A stretch of DNA of 64,000 nt from positions 4,136,807 through 4,200,806 of the forward strand of contig NC_085052.1 of NCBI RefSeq assembly GCF_963662255.1, written 5' to 3'. The stretch's first letter is position 1. Each line of letters opens with the position of its first letter. This stretch comes from Cinclus cinclus. Taxonomy: Eukaryota; Chordata; Aves; Passeriformes; Cinclidae. Below are positions 11,240-23,810 of the stretch, in pieces. Position numbers and translations under genes: made by a program. The notes under the pieces are model-generated. The model saw only the letters and a list, made by a program, of their open reading frames with translations, did no database searches and was not told the origin of the DNA.

Positions 11240-13335
11240 CTATTTCACAATCATCCTGTAGTACAAGGTATCCTGGAGGGAGGGCTTAATCTGTCACTCA
11301 CTCTTTCTTTTTAACAGATACAAATGAGAAAGTAACAGGTGGGCCCATTTCTTAAGCAAGCACTGTGTGGAATAAGCTTAAAGTGCTTTTGTCAGCTCTC
11401 ATGTTTCAGAGCACATTTTTCAGTAGATTTCATTGAGAGTCTGTTTGGGGGTGTTGACATGAGCAGGAATGTTGTGGAAGGGATTGACAGACTCCCTTGG
11501 GAGACACATCTGCAGTTTTCTCATGGCACTGCCCAGCAGGAGCTTGGTTTCTCCCACCTTCATTTTGACGTCTCTCTCTCTAGGTTACACTGGGCAAATC
11601 ATTCCCTATCCTTGCTAAAGATTCCTCAAGTTGTTAAGTGCAACTGTTGTAAGAGAGTTCTCGTGAATATATTGCTGAAACACCCGGGGATGAGCAAGGG
11701 CAGGTTCATGTTTGTCACAGACCAGAAGAAGAAGATTGCACTGCCACCGCTTTGCAGGCAGAACTTTCTTAGCCCCACACCGGGAGCTACAGAAGAAAAA
11801 AGGAATCAGTCTTTCCTTCCTGAGGCAAGGAAATAAAGCCTGAATTCCTTTTAGCACAACTTTAACAAAGTGCCTGTTTCAGTATATTCACCCTATTTTG
11901 TCTCGTAAGGACCAAAGCTCTGACCTCCAGAGTGTTTCTCAGTGCAGCAGTGACTTCCCAATCTTTAAAGCTCCTGAGGCTGTGCCTGTGCCAGTGCTCC
12001 AGGTGTGCTGTTACCTGGCCTTGGGGCAGGGTTTCACCTGCAGGGTGTGGGAGCAGCCAGGGCTCCCTCAGGAGCTGCCTGTGCTTCGTTCCAACACAGG
12101 CAGCACAAACCCCACAGCTGTGCAAACAGGGCTTCTTCCAACTTCACTAGAAAAGACCTTCTTGAAACACAGCCAGGTGCTTATCTTTCACACTATTTTT
12201 TTTTTGACAAAACCATTTTCTTTTATAAGCTGATATATAATGCATTTGTAATGATGCTGCATCTCTAATTTCAGACCTATGCCTTCTTTAAAACAACTAT
12301 TTTTGATTTTTAACTCACTGTAAGAATTTTGAATGCAACAGTCTCTTCACCCTGAAATGTACTTACACTGCCTTTGAGTGTGGAGACATTGAATACATGT
12401 TTAAAGAGGTTACAGAGCATTTGAATTCCCTTTGGCTTCTGGAAATACTAAATTTGCATTTACTCTGTGTAGTATTTTCTACACATGTACTTGCAAGGAA
12501 TTTTGAAATGTTAACATGCCCTTTGTGACTGGATATGAATCTGCAGTGATTGTGTGAGTTGGCATGTGGATCCCTGTCCATTAGTGATGTGTCCATCAGA
12601 ACCAAATGCCCTTTAAATCATTACCAGTGAGAAGCAAAGCACAGGGTTATGAGTGTGGTGAAGAGAGTTTTGTATGTATTGAACACAAGGAGAACTGAAG
12701 GAACACTGAGAGGGAAACAAAGTCTTGATGAGAAAAAACAAGCACTTGATCAAATTATTTTTTGTCACTGAGAGTATTTACTCAAGTTCAGGCTTTTACA
12801 GATCTGCTGTATAGATCTGAAAGATCTGAAATTAAGGAACCCAAGTTCAGTTAAGATTAAATACTTTAAGATTTACACCCACTACAGTATATTTTTAGAA
12901 ATCAGCAGCAGATCTTGGAACACAATGAACAAGTTTAGAGGTGGTCAACATAATGCCATGGTCAGAAGGTTCATTGCTGGGGGACAATGACAACAAGGAC
13001 GTCGTCATTTGTGCTTCTCTTGGCTCTTCTAGAGCCTGGGAAGGGTTGGAGAGGAGGAAAAGGGAGCCTGTTCCCTGGGAAGGGTCGGAGAGGGGGAAAA
13101 GGGAGCCTGTTCCCTGGGAAGGGTCGGAGAGGAGGAAAAGGGAGCCTGTTCCCTGGGAAGGGTCGGAGAGGAGGAAAAGGGAGCCTGTTCCCTGGGAAGG
13201 GCCGGGGAAGAGGAGGTGGAACATTGCACCCTGACACTTTGCACCGTAGGCAAACTCCAGGCTGTATGGGAGCTCTGTAATGGAACTGGACAAGCCTCTG
13301 GCCTGATGAAGGGTGATTCCCACAGGTTGGGTCCT
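11240..13335. other. Intergenic region between CUZD1 and the SRCR-mucin gene
   Basis: No gene was supported. A 165-codon plus-strand frame at 11339-11836 has no recognisable domain and no Met/splice context. The region also holds the 39-bp minisatellite described separately and the presumed 3' UTR of the upstream gene. Confidence 0.5.
13030..13208 (+). repeat. 39-bp minisatellite, about 4.5 copies
   Basis: Unit GAGCCTGTTCCCTGGGAAGG followed by GTCGGAGAGGAGGAAAAGG, with very few changes between copies. The period is 13 codons, so every frame that is open in one copy stays open, and all three minus frames are open through the array. It lies just downstream of the last inferred exon of the SRCR-mucin gene. 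Confidence 0.88.
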
Positions 13336-16300
13336 TTACACACCTGAAAAAGAAAAAAAAACAACAACCCCCACGTATAAATTATCATGTAATGACTGTG
13401 ACATGCTCATTGAGTCTGTTTATTTCCTCAGTTGTAAGAAACTTTCTCCCAAAAATGTCCCTCTGTGATGTTAATCTCAGCTTCCAGCACTGAACTCCTG
13501 ATCATGGATGCCAGTGCATGGAATTTGATTGTCTGTTGGGGTAATGTGTATGACAACATATACAAATATCACACACGTAAAGCACCTAGTGGAATTTTGG
13601 TAATATATAGTAAATTATATTATAAGCTGTACAGTGATGAGGAAATGGAATCTTAGTGCACATTCTGCTATGGTTCATGCTTAATTAAAACAAACTAAAG
13701 GAGAGCCCAGCCCTGGAAAGAAGGATTTTGCATTTTGTAAGCTTAGAGCTGTCCATGAAGGATTCCCCTGGACAGCCAAGACAACATCAGCTTCCCAGCC
13801 CCTCTGACATGTCTTTGAAACCCTGCCAGCATCATCTGGTGCCATAAACCAGTGATTTCAGCAAGAATGGCTCCAGGGACATCTGGATCAACAAACATGC
13901 ACCAAGAATGCTGCAGAAATAGTGGTGTTCTTCAAAATTTTAGTGTGATTAGTATTGGCAGTATGGGTACGACTGAGTAGTCAAATTAAGTCGTACCTGA
14001 GCATTTGATGGGTGTAAGAAAATGGTGAGAAGTCGTGTTTGGGGTATCCCAGCTTGTCTGGGGCATCTCGCATGCATGAATAAATATTTACCCTTCCACT
14101 GTTACTTTTGGCATCCCAGGTCTCCTTGGCTGGCACAGCTTATTTAGGTATATCAGCAAGAGCTGCTTCATGTAGTTAGGCAGAGGATTAAGGTCTGCTG
14201 CAGAGGGAGGAATTGAATGTTGATAAACCAGAGGTAAACACAGAGCAAAATGCAGCACGTATAAAACACTGGCCTGCTTTGCAAATTTAAATGTGGGCCT
14301 GGAATAGCAGCTGAGTGGAGAGGAAATTAATTTCTCTCTCTTTGATGATATTTCATTAAAAGCTCATTTCTCCCTCCTACAACTAGCAACTGACCCCGAG
14401 GTTACTCCTTGGTGTTGTTCTCTCCTGAAAGAGGGTGAATTTGCCAGGATCATGAGATGTCTCTGCCTGTGAGCCCTCCGGAGCACAGGGCACTGGGTGG
14501 GCAGCAGCTGGCAGACTATGGGAGGACATTCCAAATGACTTTTAACCATAAATGATGCAGACCTAGGCCAGCTCATCCCCTTGGCACTCACCATTGAGGA
14601 TGGTTCTGCTGCCAGCCCTGTAAAACCAGGGTGTGATCCCTGGCTGAGCCATGGCATTCCCAATCTCTCTGCCTGCATCCAGCCTCTCCCACTTCCCCTG
14701 CACTCAGATCCCCTCTGCCAACGAACTCCCAGCCCTCCCCAGCTCACATCTCTTACCCAGAGCATCCTGCCCTTAGGAAGAGAAGTCATTGACAAGAAGG
14801 AAGAATCAAATACCTTACCTGAGCCTGTAGTTGTTGCATTTGTCTTTGGATGGGCTATAAATGGAAAAAAAAAAAGTTAAAAAGTGAGCTGATTGAGGAA
14901 AACATGTGCTTTTATGCCATCAGTTAATAAACATTGTAATGAGCAGAACATGTTAGGACTAGGAAATATTATTGGCAACAGTTCTGAGGGATAGGATTGT
15001 CGTGGACAAAGGTTTCTTACTAAGGAAACTGTGGGGGCTTGAGTACTACAAGTGACATATTACTGGCATTAATGGGAACAAGATTTAATTCTGTTTATGC
15101 CTCTGTGTGGGGACATAATCCCATGCTCAGATGTCTGCTTTGAACCTGAAGTTCAGTTTCTTGTATGTTTTACCAAAGCAGCCAAGTGCCTTTTACCAAA
15201 GCGTAGCTGTTATGGCCATACTCTAAAAGAAACCCTTAGTCTGCTCTGTGAGAAACTGAGGCAGGACATTATCAATTAGTGAGCAGAATTTGCAGTTCAT
15301 TTTCTTCAAAAATAAAGCCCACTGTGGAAAACTAACGTTCAAACCAAATACCACTGAACATGTCAAAAGGATTCCCAGTGACTTAGCTTCCATGGGGATG
15401 TGACTTTGAAAGTGCAGGGGGGGCTGACTTTGTGGGAGTGAGGTGATCTAGAGGAAATCTGAATTTATACTGGTGTAGCGTGTCTGCTTCATTGAATTCC
15501 AATTCCTTAGAACTTTCAGCAGAACACGTATTCCTCCCATATTGAGACCAACAGGTCCCTTGATTTATATGGAGGCCAAAAAACTATCCCCAAAGTTCAG
15601 TCTTAATTTCATGAGATGATGCATGCAGTGAAGATAGGGAGCCTTGCCAGCACATCATCAGATCCCAGCTTTGGTAGAGAATTAAGGGTTTAAACAAGGA
15701 TAAATCTGCATCGCTTACTGGTGGCAATGGTTGTTGCTTCAGGAGTTGGAGGGGTTGATGGAGCAGGTGAGCTTGTCACTGTGAGAAGAGAAAATATGAA
15801 GCTAAACATTGCCCATGTTCTAAATACATGGATGACTCACACGTTCACCACAGCTGAAGAAATGACCAGAAATAAATACCTGGGCTTTCAGCTCTTGTGG
15901 GCTCGGTTGTGACTGTCAAAGAGAAAACAAAACCACACTTCAGGATCTGTTCCATTATTGTGTGGGCAAAGCCAGGGCTGCCAAGGCACAGTGGAGCAGG
16001 ATTTTACTCAAACTGATGCTTAATCCCAAAATTCTGACCATTATACTGAAGTCATACACACCTGCTCCTCCAGATGTTGTGTCTTCTGCAGGGGCTGATC
16101 AGAGACATGAGAGAAAACAAAACTGCAGGTTAGAAACTGTTTTCCCAGGTACCCAAACCACACTGAACCTGTCCAGATACATCCCAGCATGTGCAGTGAT
16201 TGGGATGCAGCTCTGGGAAGTGCAGGAAGGATTTCCTGGGAATGGGACAATCGGTTGCAAGTCTGAGTTTTACACTGATGTAGGGTGTCTGCCCCTTCCC

Positions 16301-19300
16301 AAATGCTTTCATCAGGGCCAGTATTTCTCCTTTCCCTTTTGCTCCTTAATCTGGAAGCCAATGAAAAGGCAGTTTGTCTTATTTCCAATTCTAATGCCTG
16401 AGATTTTATTATTATGGAGACAGGGAGGCAGTCAATACATGATCAGAGCATGGTAGACAATTAAACATGTAAGCCAGAACAACACTGTATTACTTATGAG
16501 TGGTAGTGTCTGCTGGTGCAGCAGTGGGCGCTGCTGCTGTGAGAAAGAAAAGATTAATTTAAATATTGTCTGCATGTTAAATGAATATTTTTTCCCCCGA
16601 CATCCATATCATGTAGGCCATGGTTACTCTTCATTACTTACCAGGGGTAATGTCTGCTGCTGCAGGACTAGGAGCGACTGTCGCTGTGAGAAAGAAAAGG
16701 TGAAATTAAATATTAAGTACATGTTTTTTGCTCTGAAACTTGTAGCGTGTAAGCCACAGTAACACTGTATTACTTACAAGTGGTTACAACTGCAGGTTCA
16801 GCAGGAGGAGAAACTGTTGCTGTGAGAGGGGAAAGATTAAATTAAATATTGTGTGCATGTCAAATGTATACTTTTTTTCCACCAAGACCCATAGCATATA
16901 AACCAGAGTTAACGCCGTATCTCTTAATACAGAATGAAACGGTGAAATTAAAGATTGTTCTGCATTTTAACTATATATTTTTCCTCTGAGACCTACAGCA
17001 TTTCCTGTTTATAGGAAATCAGGACTGAGATATAACAGTGATAGAGCCTATTTTTTTCTGGGATATCTTGCTAATTTGAGGGGTACAGCTTGGGCTTGTT
17101 TTTCCCCATTCTTTAAATTCTTTAATGCCTGGTTCAGTCTCTCTCCCCAGCCTCGCTGCACTGCAGAGGGTTGGCACAACACCATCCCCCCAGAACAGTG
17201 ACAGAGCTATTTCCTCAGCCCGGGCTCATTTCTGAGAGCTGGGTACCTACAGAACATCCCTCACATTTATCTGCCTTTCACAGGCAAAGCCTTTCAGAGA
17301 TCTGAAGTCCCAAATTAGTTTTGTGGGCCTGAAGTGCATGTTTCTTTCAGAGAGAGAAGCCATAGACACCACCAACAACATCATTTGAGTCCCTCCTGGT
17401 TTGTGGCCATCACAAACTGCACCACATGCTCACACCTCTCTCACCCTCTGAGAGCTATGAGGTTTTTTTTGGGAACTTTTGCTGTCACCTGGCAGCTGTT
17501 TGTGACCAACTAACTCGCATCCATCCCTGATGAGGGCTGTGTTTCCTGGGGCTCTTTGTCCTTAATTCCTTTTTGCTGGCCACGGTCAAAGTTCCTTCCA
17601 CCCCAGCACCATGCCAAGCATTTCCTTCTGCAGGAGCTGGGTGTGCAGAGCTCTCAGCAACAACGTGCTCGGCTCCTTCCCCAAGATCTAGCTCTAAACA
17701 AGACTGCCAAATATGAGATAGTTGAAAGAAATGCTAATTAACCTGTTGATCCAGGTGCTGAGTAGTCATCAGAGATGGTGAAAGGTGTTAAATAGAAAGT
17801 TTATGATTATTTTAAGTCTGCGTTAGCTGTCTAAATCCAGGTGGGGCTAGTGAGAAAGAGGCAGATTCAAAATTCTCTATTTGGATCCAGGCCTTGAATT
17901 GCATGCAGAGATGAATTTCTTATTATTCAGCTGATATTAAAAATGGCTTTATGGGAGGGAGGCACCTCTCCCATAAAAGTTTCTAAATAAATTCATGATT
18001 TCATTATTTAATGATCAGCAATCTGAAATTTTAGGGGGACTTTCTCAGCAAATAAAGGACTGATTAGGTAACAGTCTCAAGAATCTTTAATGTCTTCTTG
18101 TGGGGTGCCTACAGACAGCTGAAGAGTCACTTTTCACTTTCAGCAAATCAATAAAAGAAAATAACCAATATCTGTATCTCTTCTCAAATAAAATTCTTTG
18201 TTAAGTGTGGGATATAATCAAAGGAATCCGTGAGCACTGAATTTTCCTGAGACTTTTACAGTTTACCTCCATTAGGTACAAATTTAGGTACTAAAGTTGG
18301 TAGAGCTGGAAAGGAGAATTTTTTTTCCCTTTAACCATTGAACAGCATCCCAGATACACACAGTTTCTGTAAGTCAGATGAAATTGTCTGAACAAGGAAG
18401 GCAAAGAGTAAAATCTGATGAAAGCTCTGTTAAAGAATCTTCTAAGAAGAAAATTATTTTCTATCCTTTTGAAAGTGAAATGACTGTCAGAAAAAAAGGC
18501 AGAAAAAGAGCAACTGATATTTCTTCACTGTCTGGTGAAATTCTGACTTGGATGTTTTTTTAATACCTAAAAATTATTTCATAAATCCCTTAAATCATTA
18601 GTTAAATTACATCAATTAAATCATCAATTAAAAGGTTGCCAAGTGTGTTGCAAAAGAGATGCCAGAGGGAGAGCTTCCCCAGAAAAGAGGGTGGGAAAAG
18701 GTGGGATGTGGGCACACACATTGCAGCACCATCAGCTGTACCTGGCTCTTTCTCACCTTCCCTCACTGTAGACAGTGGTGCTGGACTTGTGGCTGGGGCA
18801 GATGTGCTCAAATTATCTTCTTCTGTGACAGAATAGTCTGTTGAAGCTTTGAGGGGAAAAAAGCAGGAGGGACAATGAACAATATTGCCCAACATGAACA
18901 GGAACAAGAATTAAATTTTGATTAAACTGTTTGGATTTGTCATGTTGCTAGAAAAACGTGAAGTCTTTATCACCACACAGCACCAGGATAAATAAATATT
19001 TATTAGTTGGATTTTTAAGCTACTTATCTACTGGAGAATGAAGCAGTATGTTCATAGCCCTCCTTATTAAATTTCTTTGCATAGTTGTGGGCATGCAGTC
19101 TGGCTGTCTCTTAGCTCACTTAGGTCCCAAATTGAATTTGCAGCTCAAACTTTGCTTATGTAAGCTGTGCTTAGAATTCCTGATGTATTTATTGCCTCGG
19201 GCTCTTCATTCACTGAAATGGATGCAAAGGAGGAATATCAGGTTTTGAAGGGACTGGGAAAGTGTTGAGAAAATACATTACTGGAGAAAAACTTCAATCA

Positions 19301-22300
19301 GAGATAGAAAATGGAGCTGGTGATTGCTGATATGCTTTTGATTATGATTTTGATTTGTCCTTGAAGGAAAAGAGACTTGGATTGTAGCCTCTAAAACCTG
19401 GTCATTTGAGTCAAAACACTCACGTGAGGCTGTATTTTGTTAATATTGAATATAAGCTGAACTTTTCTTCACTGAAACAATGAGCTAGCTAGGTTTATTC
19501 ATTTACTTTAATCCTATCAATGTAACCGGTTTTGAACAAACTCAAGCACTATTAGTAGATTTTAAGGCATTGTGTTTGTGCCTTACCTTCAGCCAGTGTG
19601 GAAAGGATTTCTGCAGCTGAGGTTGTCACGTCTACAAACTCTGCAGGTGCCAAGTTTGATTCTGATGTATTTTCAGGGGCTGTGAGAAAAGGGAAGACAC
19701 GTGGAAAAGAGAGGGAAAGAGCACTCAGGTAAGGCTGAAATCAGCTCTTGGTGAATTTAAAAGCCTTCAGATCCCATGGTGTGCATTCAAAATGTGCCGC
19801 ATCCAGCTCCCCTCCCAGCAGGCTCTGCCCACAGCACTCACAGCTCCCACCTGGCTGCAGGCTGCCAGCGTGGCCAAATTCATAGACAAACATGAGCTGT
19901 ACTGAGAGATGCTGATTGTGCAGCACATTTAACTTCTCCACTGAAGTCCCCTCCCAACCACGTTTTTCTGACATGCTGCAAGTTGTGCAAATGCCCTTTA
20001 CCTGTCTGTGGTGTGACAGGGAGTCCTGATGTCCTGCTTTCCTCTCTGGTGGAAGGGAGGGAGGCAGTTGTGCCAGGGGGGGCTGAAAGGTGAGAAATTA
20101 AATGGCTGCAGGCAGCAATTATAAGCTTGAGAGTTATTTCAAGAGCTTGTGACTTGATTTAGGTCTCAGGTTTAATAAAAGAATGTGATCTAGTGGGTGG
20201 TGTCCCTGCCCATGGGAGAGGGTTGGATCCAGTTGATCTTTAGGGTTCCTTCCAACCCAAACCATTTAATCAGTCTGCTGAATAACTAAGAGACTCATCC
20301 CCCAGCTGAGGGAAATGTCTGTGATCTTTAATGTTTTCAGAGCTTTTATGTGTTTTGGACACACAGAATTACAATGATATGGACCGTTATTCTTTGCAAA
20401 ATTTTAAGTGTATTCTTTATAGCTACAACTCAGAGGCATTAATCAGTAAGTGGATGTGTCCCTGTCATGTCCTGACAAGCTGATATTTTTCAAGTGAAAA
20501 TATTGTAAGGGCATTGTTCCTTCACAAAAGGGGAACTAAAGACAACTATATTGTCTGCTATGAATATTTACAAATTTACACGGTCACATCTTAATTTAGC
20601 TGAAAACCCCAAATTAACAGAGTGTTTGTTTTAAAAAGCACATGTAAAATGGCTGTTCTTACCTCCATCAGCTGTGGTTGGGATTTCAGGAGCTGATGTG
20701 CTAATTTTTTCTGTGACACTAGCGGGTGCAGAAGGCACATCTGGGGCCAGTTGAGGAAATGCAAAGCAGAGAGAGAGAGATTGGCAGCAGTTAGGAGTGA
20801 ACATGTGAGTGGAAGTTTTGATGGAAGTAAATAAATTCGGGCTTTGTGGGCCAACAAGTCATTGCATAGCCTTTTATTTTTGGCTACAAAAAAATCACCT
20901 CATTTAATATTTATTAGCAAAGGCAGTTGGTCTTTGTGTTGTTCCTGACTGCTTTGTTCCACTCCTAGAGGTGCAATGCTCATTTGGAAAGGTGCAAAGG
21001 AGCAGTTGTAAGGGAGAATAAAACATGACATTTGTCTTGTGGTTTTGGGAATGATTTCCAGCCCCCAAGTGTGCCTCACCTTCCTTGAGGGTTGCCACGG
21101 TCTCTGGAGCAGGAGATGTCTCAGTCTGTGCTGGCGTTGTGCTGGGAGCAGGGGAGGAACCTGCAGAGACATTGCAGGGATCCGTGACATCATTCACACT
21201 TTGGGTTTCATGGAAAAGAAATTCAGATCCCTGTACTTTAAATTTTGGTCGTGTGGCTCAGAACAACATCTTCCAGCAGTCACTGTGAGTGAACTTGGGA
21301 GATTTGTGTTCCTCCTGTCTGCTTTAAACAAATCGCATCTGTTGCTCAAAATTTCCACAGTTGACATTTGCAGCTTGTTTTTTAACCTTGCCTTTGCCAG
21401 CAGAAATCAGGGGTTCTGTGGTAGTGGTCACAGTTCTTACTATGTTAAAACCTTAAGAATAAATGGTTTTGGGAAGCAGCTTTTCATTTCTGTGTTACAT
21501 ATAACTAAAACATATACTCATGATTCTGTATGGTAGAAAACTGCATTTTGACACCTGCTCTTCTGTGACTGTGTGCTATGAAGAGCATAATTAACACCTA
21601 GAAATCCCAAGAAATATTAGTAGAGTCTGCACTGTAATGTTTCCAGGGAGTTATGATTATTTCAGCAAAAAAATGGAATCAGAAACTTAGAGCTGGGCTG
21701 TAAAGAATTGTCTAATATTTTCATTAATTATTAGTAGTATGGGGCAAATACAGTTCGTATTTGGAACAATAACTTGCAATTCAGAGCATGTGCCTTTGTA
21801 GAAAACTGTCTGCCAAGGAGCTGTAATCACATGATTTTTTTGAGTTAAAAAATTAGACTCTGTGCATTGGGAAGATTGTAAAGAACTAATTTTGGGATTC
21901 TTGTCTCAAAAGCTCAACCTTACCTTTTGGTGCAACTGTGGAGTGCATTGCATCTGTAAACAAAAAAAAAAAACAAGCAAAAGTTTACTTTATTGGGTAG
22001 CTATTTATATTATGCATTTTTGACAATAATTATTCTTGTTTCCACTCACACACGCCTGGTTCACAAATGGATGGGCCTCTACTTCTTCCTTACTCTTTGC
22101 CTTTCTTATCTCGGGCGTTGGCTATAATCAGATGTTGACTAAAGTGGTCCTGAACTACTTGCTTTTCACTGTTTTCATACCCAGGGCTTGCTGCCCAATC
22201 TTGTTATTTTGTGCAAGACATCCTTTTGCTCCTCAATCACTCAGACTTAAACATAAGAAGCTCCCCCCACCTCCAATTTTCAGCCCTGGTCTGATTTCCA

Positions 22301-23766
22301 AGATCTACCCTGATGCTTCTTGCATTTATGGTGAGCAGGATAGCACAAATTTTCTTACTACTTTTATTTTTACCTGAGCAGATGACACCAACATCCTCAT
22401 TGAGTCCACAGTTGTGCTTGCCCCAGCCGGCGTGCCGGCAGTCCCAAAGGTGGGATTCAGTTCCTCTACACTGCACATCATCCAACTGGATAATTTTTCC
22501 ACTGGGGCCAAAGTAAGACAGTCCCAGGACAGAGACAGCTTGGCCACAGTTAAGTTGTCTGCACACAACGTTGGCACTGTTCATATTGAAATAGTCATCA
22601 CAGACTGTGCCCCATTTTTCATCATGAAAAACTTCAACCCTCCCGGCACATCGGTCCTCTCCAGATTCCAGTCTCAGCTGTGGTTGTGGTGGAACTAAAG
22701 CAAAAATTGACATGTAAATCCCAATTTGTTTATTCATAGCTAAACTTCCAGTGTCTAAATTTGAATCCTCATGGCTCTGCTGTGTGCAGGGCTTGATCTA
22801 CCCTAGGGTATAGCTGGCTGTGCTGTGCTGCTGAGGCACAGCTCACCCAGAGCTGGCTCAGGGAACTCTGCACATCTGCCAGGTACGTTCACACTCAGGA
22901 GCATGTCTCTTACCTTTGTGCTGAAATGTGTCCTTAATCCAATTGGTAAATTTGTTCCATAGTGAGTTGAGGTCTTTTTCTGGCTTGTTCCACCAGGCTC
23001 CACTTGCTGTGGCAAAGGGAACATATTAGCCTTGAAGTAATACATCATGCTCTTGCTTTGTAAATAATTCAGTACAGCCAGCCCATAATCTACACTCTGT
23101 GAAATCACCTCTTTTTGTAAGGGATTGGCAAGATTTTTCTCATGGTGCTTATGGTGATAAATGAAGCTCCAGTTATCTCATTCAAACTAACAAGATTCTA
23201 AGTTTGAAGGAACATGTTATGCAGGGCATATTTACACCTGGGTCTGGCAGACTGCTCTGTGTTTCTTTCCCCCTGTTTATCTACATTTTAAAATATACAG
23301 TATAGGATAATTTTACTTAAAACTAGAATATTATAAGAAGAACATTTAGAAAACAACTTCCATAAGCTATTTCCATCTCAGAAAAGAAACAAAGGAATAT
23401 TCTTCAGTCTTCTTCAGCCTGTAACCTTCATAGGTTATATTTTGAAATATAGTATCTTAATACTACATTATGTATGTTATATATATTGTATTATGCATTT
23501 TGAAATATTTTGACATACAGCCAGTGGATTTGGACTGAATATTTGAAGTAGAAGACAAATAGTCGATTCTATGGTACAAAATTCATCAGCAATATTCAAG
23601 AACAATCTTTGCCACCACTTCCCAGCAAGCCAGCCTGTATTAGTAAATAATTATACACTCTAACACTTCCCTGCAAGCATCAAAAAATTTCCAAGGCAGT
23701 ACCTGGTTCAGACAGGAGAGTGGTGCTCAGCAGAAGCAGCCAGGTGAGACGCACGTGAAGGTCCAT
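13336..23766 (-). CDS. Single-SRCR, mucin-like secreted protein (DMBT1-related, apparently undescribed)
   Basis: Exons, all entering and leaving in phase 1: 23703-23766 (signal peptide MDLHVRLTWLLLLS..., Kozak-like CCATGG); 22914-23006 (Trp-rich, ASGAWWNKPEKDL...NWIKDTF); 22374-22694 (one group-B SRCR with eight cysteines); then short Thr/Ser/Pro-rich exons 21924-21953, 21080-21160, 20663-20740, 20002-20082, 19587-19679, 18757-18846, 16778-16819, 16642-16683, 16498-16536 (AT in place of GT at the donor), 16062-16094, 15880-15912, 15719-15778 and 14819-14854. The last exon begins at 13343 and stops at once (Gly-Val-TAA, 13336-13338). The total is about 394-407 residues. A 15-bp micro-exon at 17743-17757 is possible. 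I infer a secreted protein with one SRCR head and an O-glycosylated stalk; no CUB, ZP or membrane anchor was found before the next promoter. No gene of this layout is known to me. The 3' end is the least certain part. Confidence 0.66.
16460..17010 (-). repeat. Tandemly duplicated mini-exon/intron units (about 145 bp, 3-4 copies)
   Basis: Consecutive blocks repeat the same order on the plus strand: GTAAGCCA..., ACTGTATTACTTA (donor side), a 39-42 bp coding stretch, CTGTGAGA(A/G)(A/G)G (acceptor side), then a TTAAATATT...CATGT spacer. Three copies hold an exon (16498-16536, 16642-16683, 16778-16819). The fourth, near 16870-17000, has lost its coding part. The 16498 copy has AT instead of GT at the donor. 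Confidence 0.75.
20193..20273 (+). mobile_element. CR1 3'-end fragment
   Basis: GGTGGTGTCCCTGCC...GGGTTCCTTCCAACCCAAACCATT matches the CR1 3' terminus. It is short and lies in an intron of the SRCR-mucin gene. Confidence 0.7.
22374..22694 (-). CDS. SRCR exon of the SRCR-mucin gene
   Basis: Encodes a complete group-B SRCR domain. The eight cysteines lie in [38 protein letters not shown] and VICSG. It contains VEVFHDEKW, close to the VEVLxxxxW bacteria-binding motif described in human DMBT1. Acceptor TTTGCTTTAG, donor GGTAAA. Confidence 0.9.
22914..23006 (-). CDS. Trp-rich amphipathic exon after the signal peptide
   Basis: Phase 1-1 exon of 31 codons with WW, W and W residues spaced along a charged helix-like stretch (EKDLNSLWNKFTNWIKDTF). 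Acceptor CTTTGCCACAG, donor GGTAAG. It carries no known domain name that I recognise. Confidence 0.7.
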
Positions 23767-23802
23767 GGTTGTTTGGGGTGGTCTGTTCTAACCCAGCTGC
23801 AG

Positions 23803-23810
23803 AATTTATA
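23803..23810 (-). promoter_or_regulatory. TATA box of the SRCR-mucin gene
   Basis: TATAAATT on the minus strand, 37-44 nt upstream of the ATG at 23766. It predicts a leader of roughly 10-15 nt. Confidence 0.6.

Noticed and set aside
11339..11836. 165-codon plus-strand frame upstream of the CUZD1 promoter
   Set aside because: No domain or promoter; the residues look like translated non-coding DNA.
17743..17757. 15-bp micro-exon of the SRCR-mucin gene
   Set aside because: Phase fits, but the donor (GTTAAT) is weak and the exon too short to claim without transcript data; mentioned only as a possibility.
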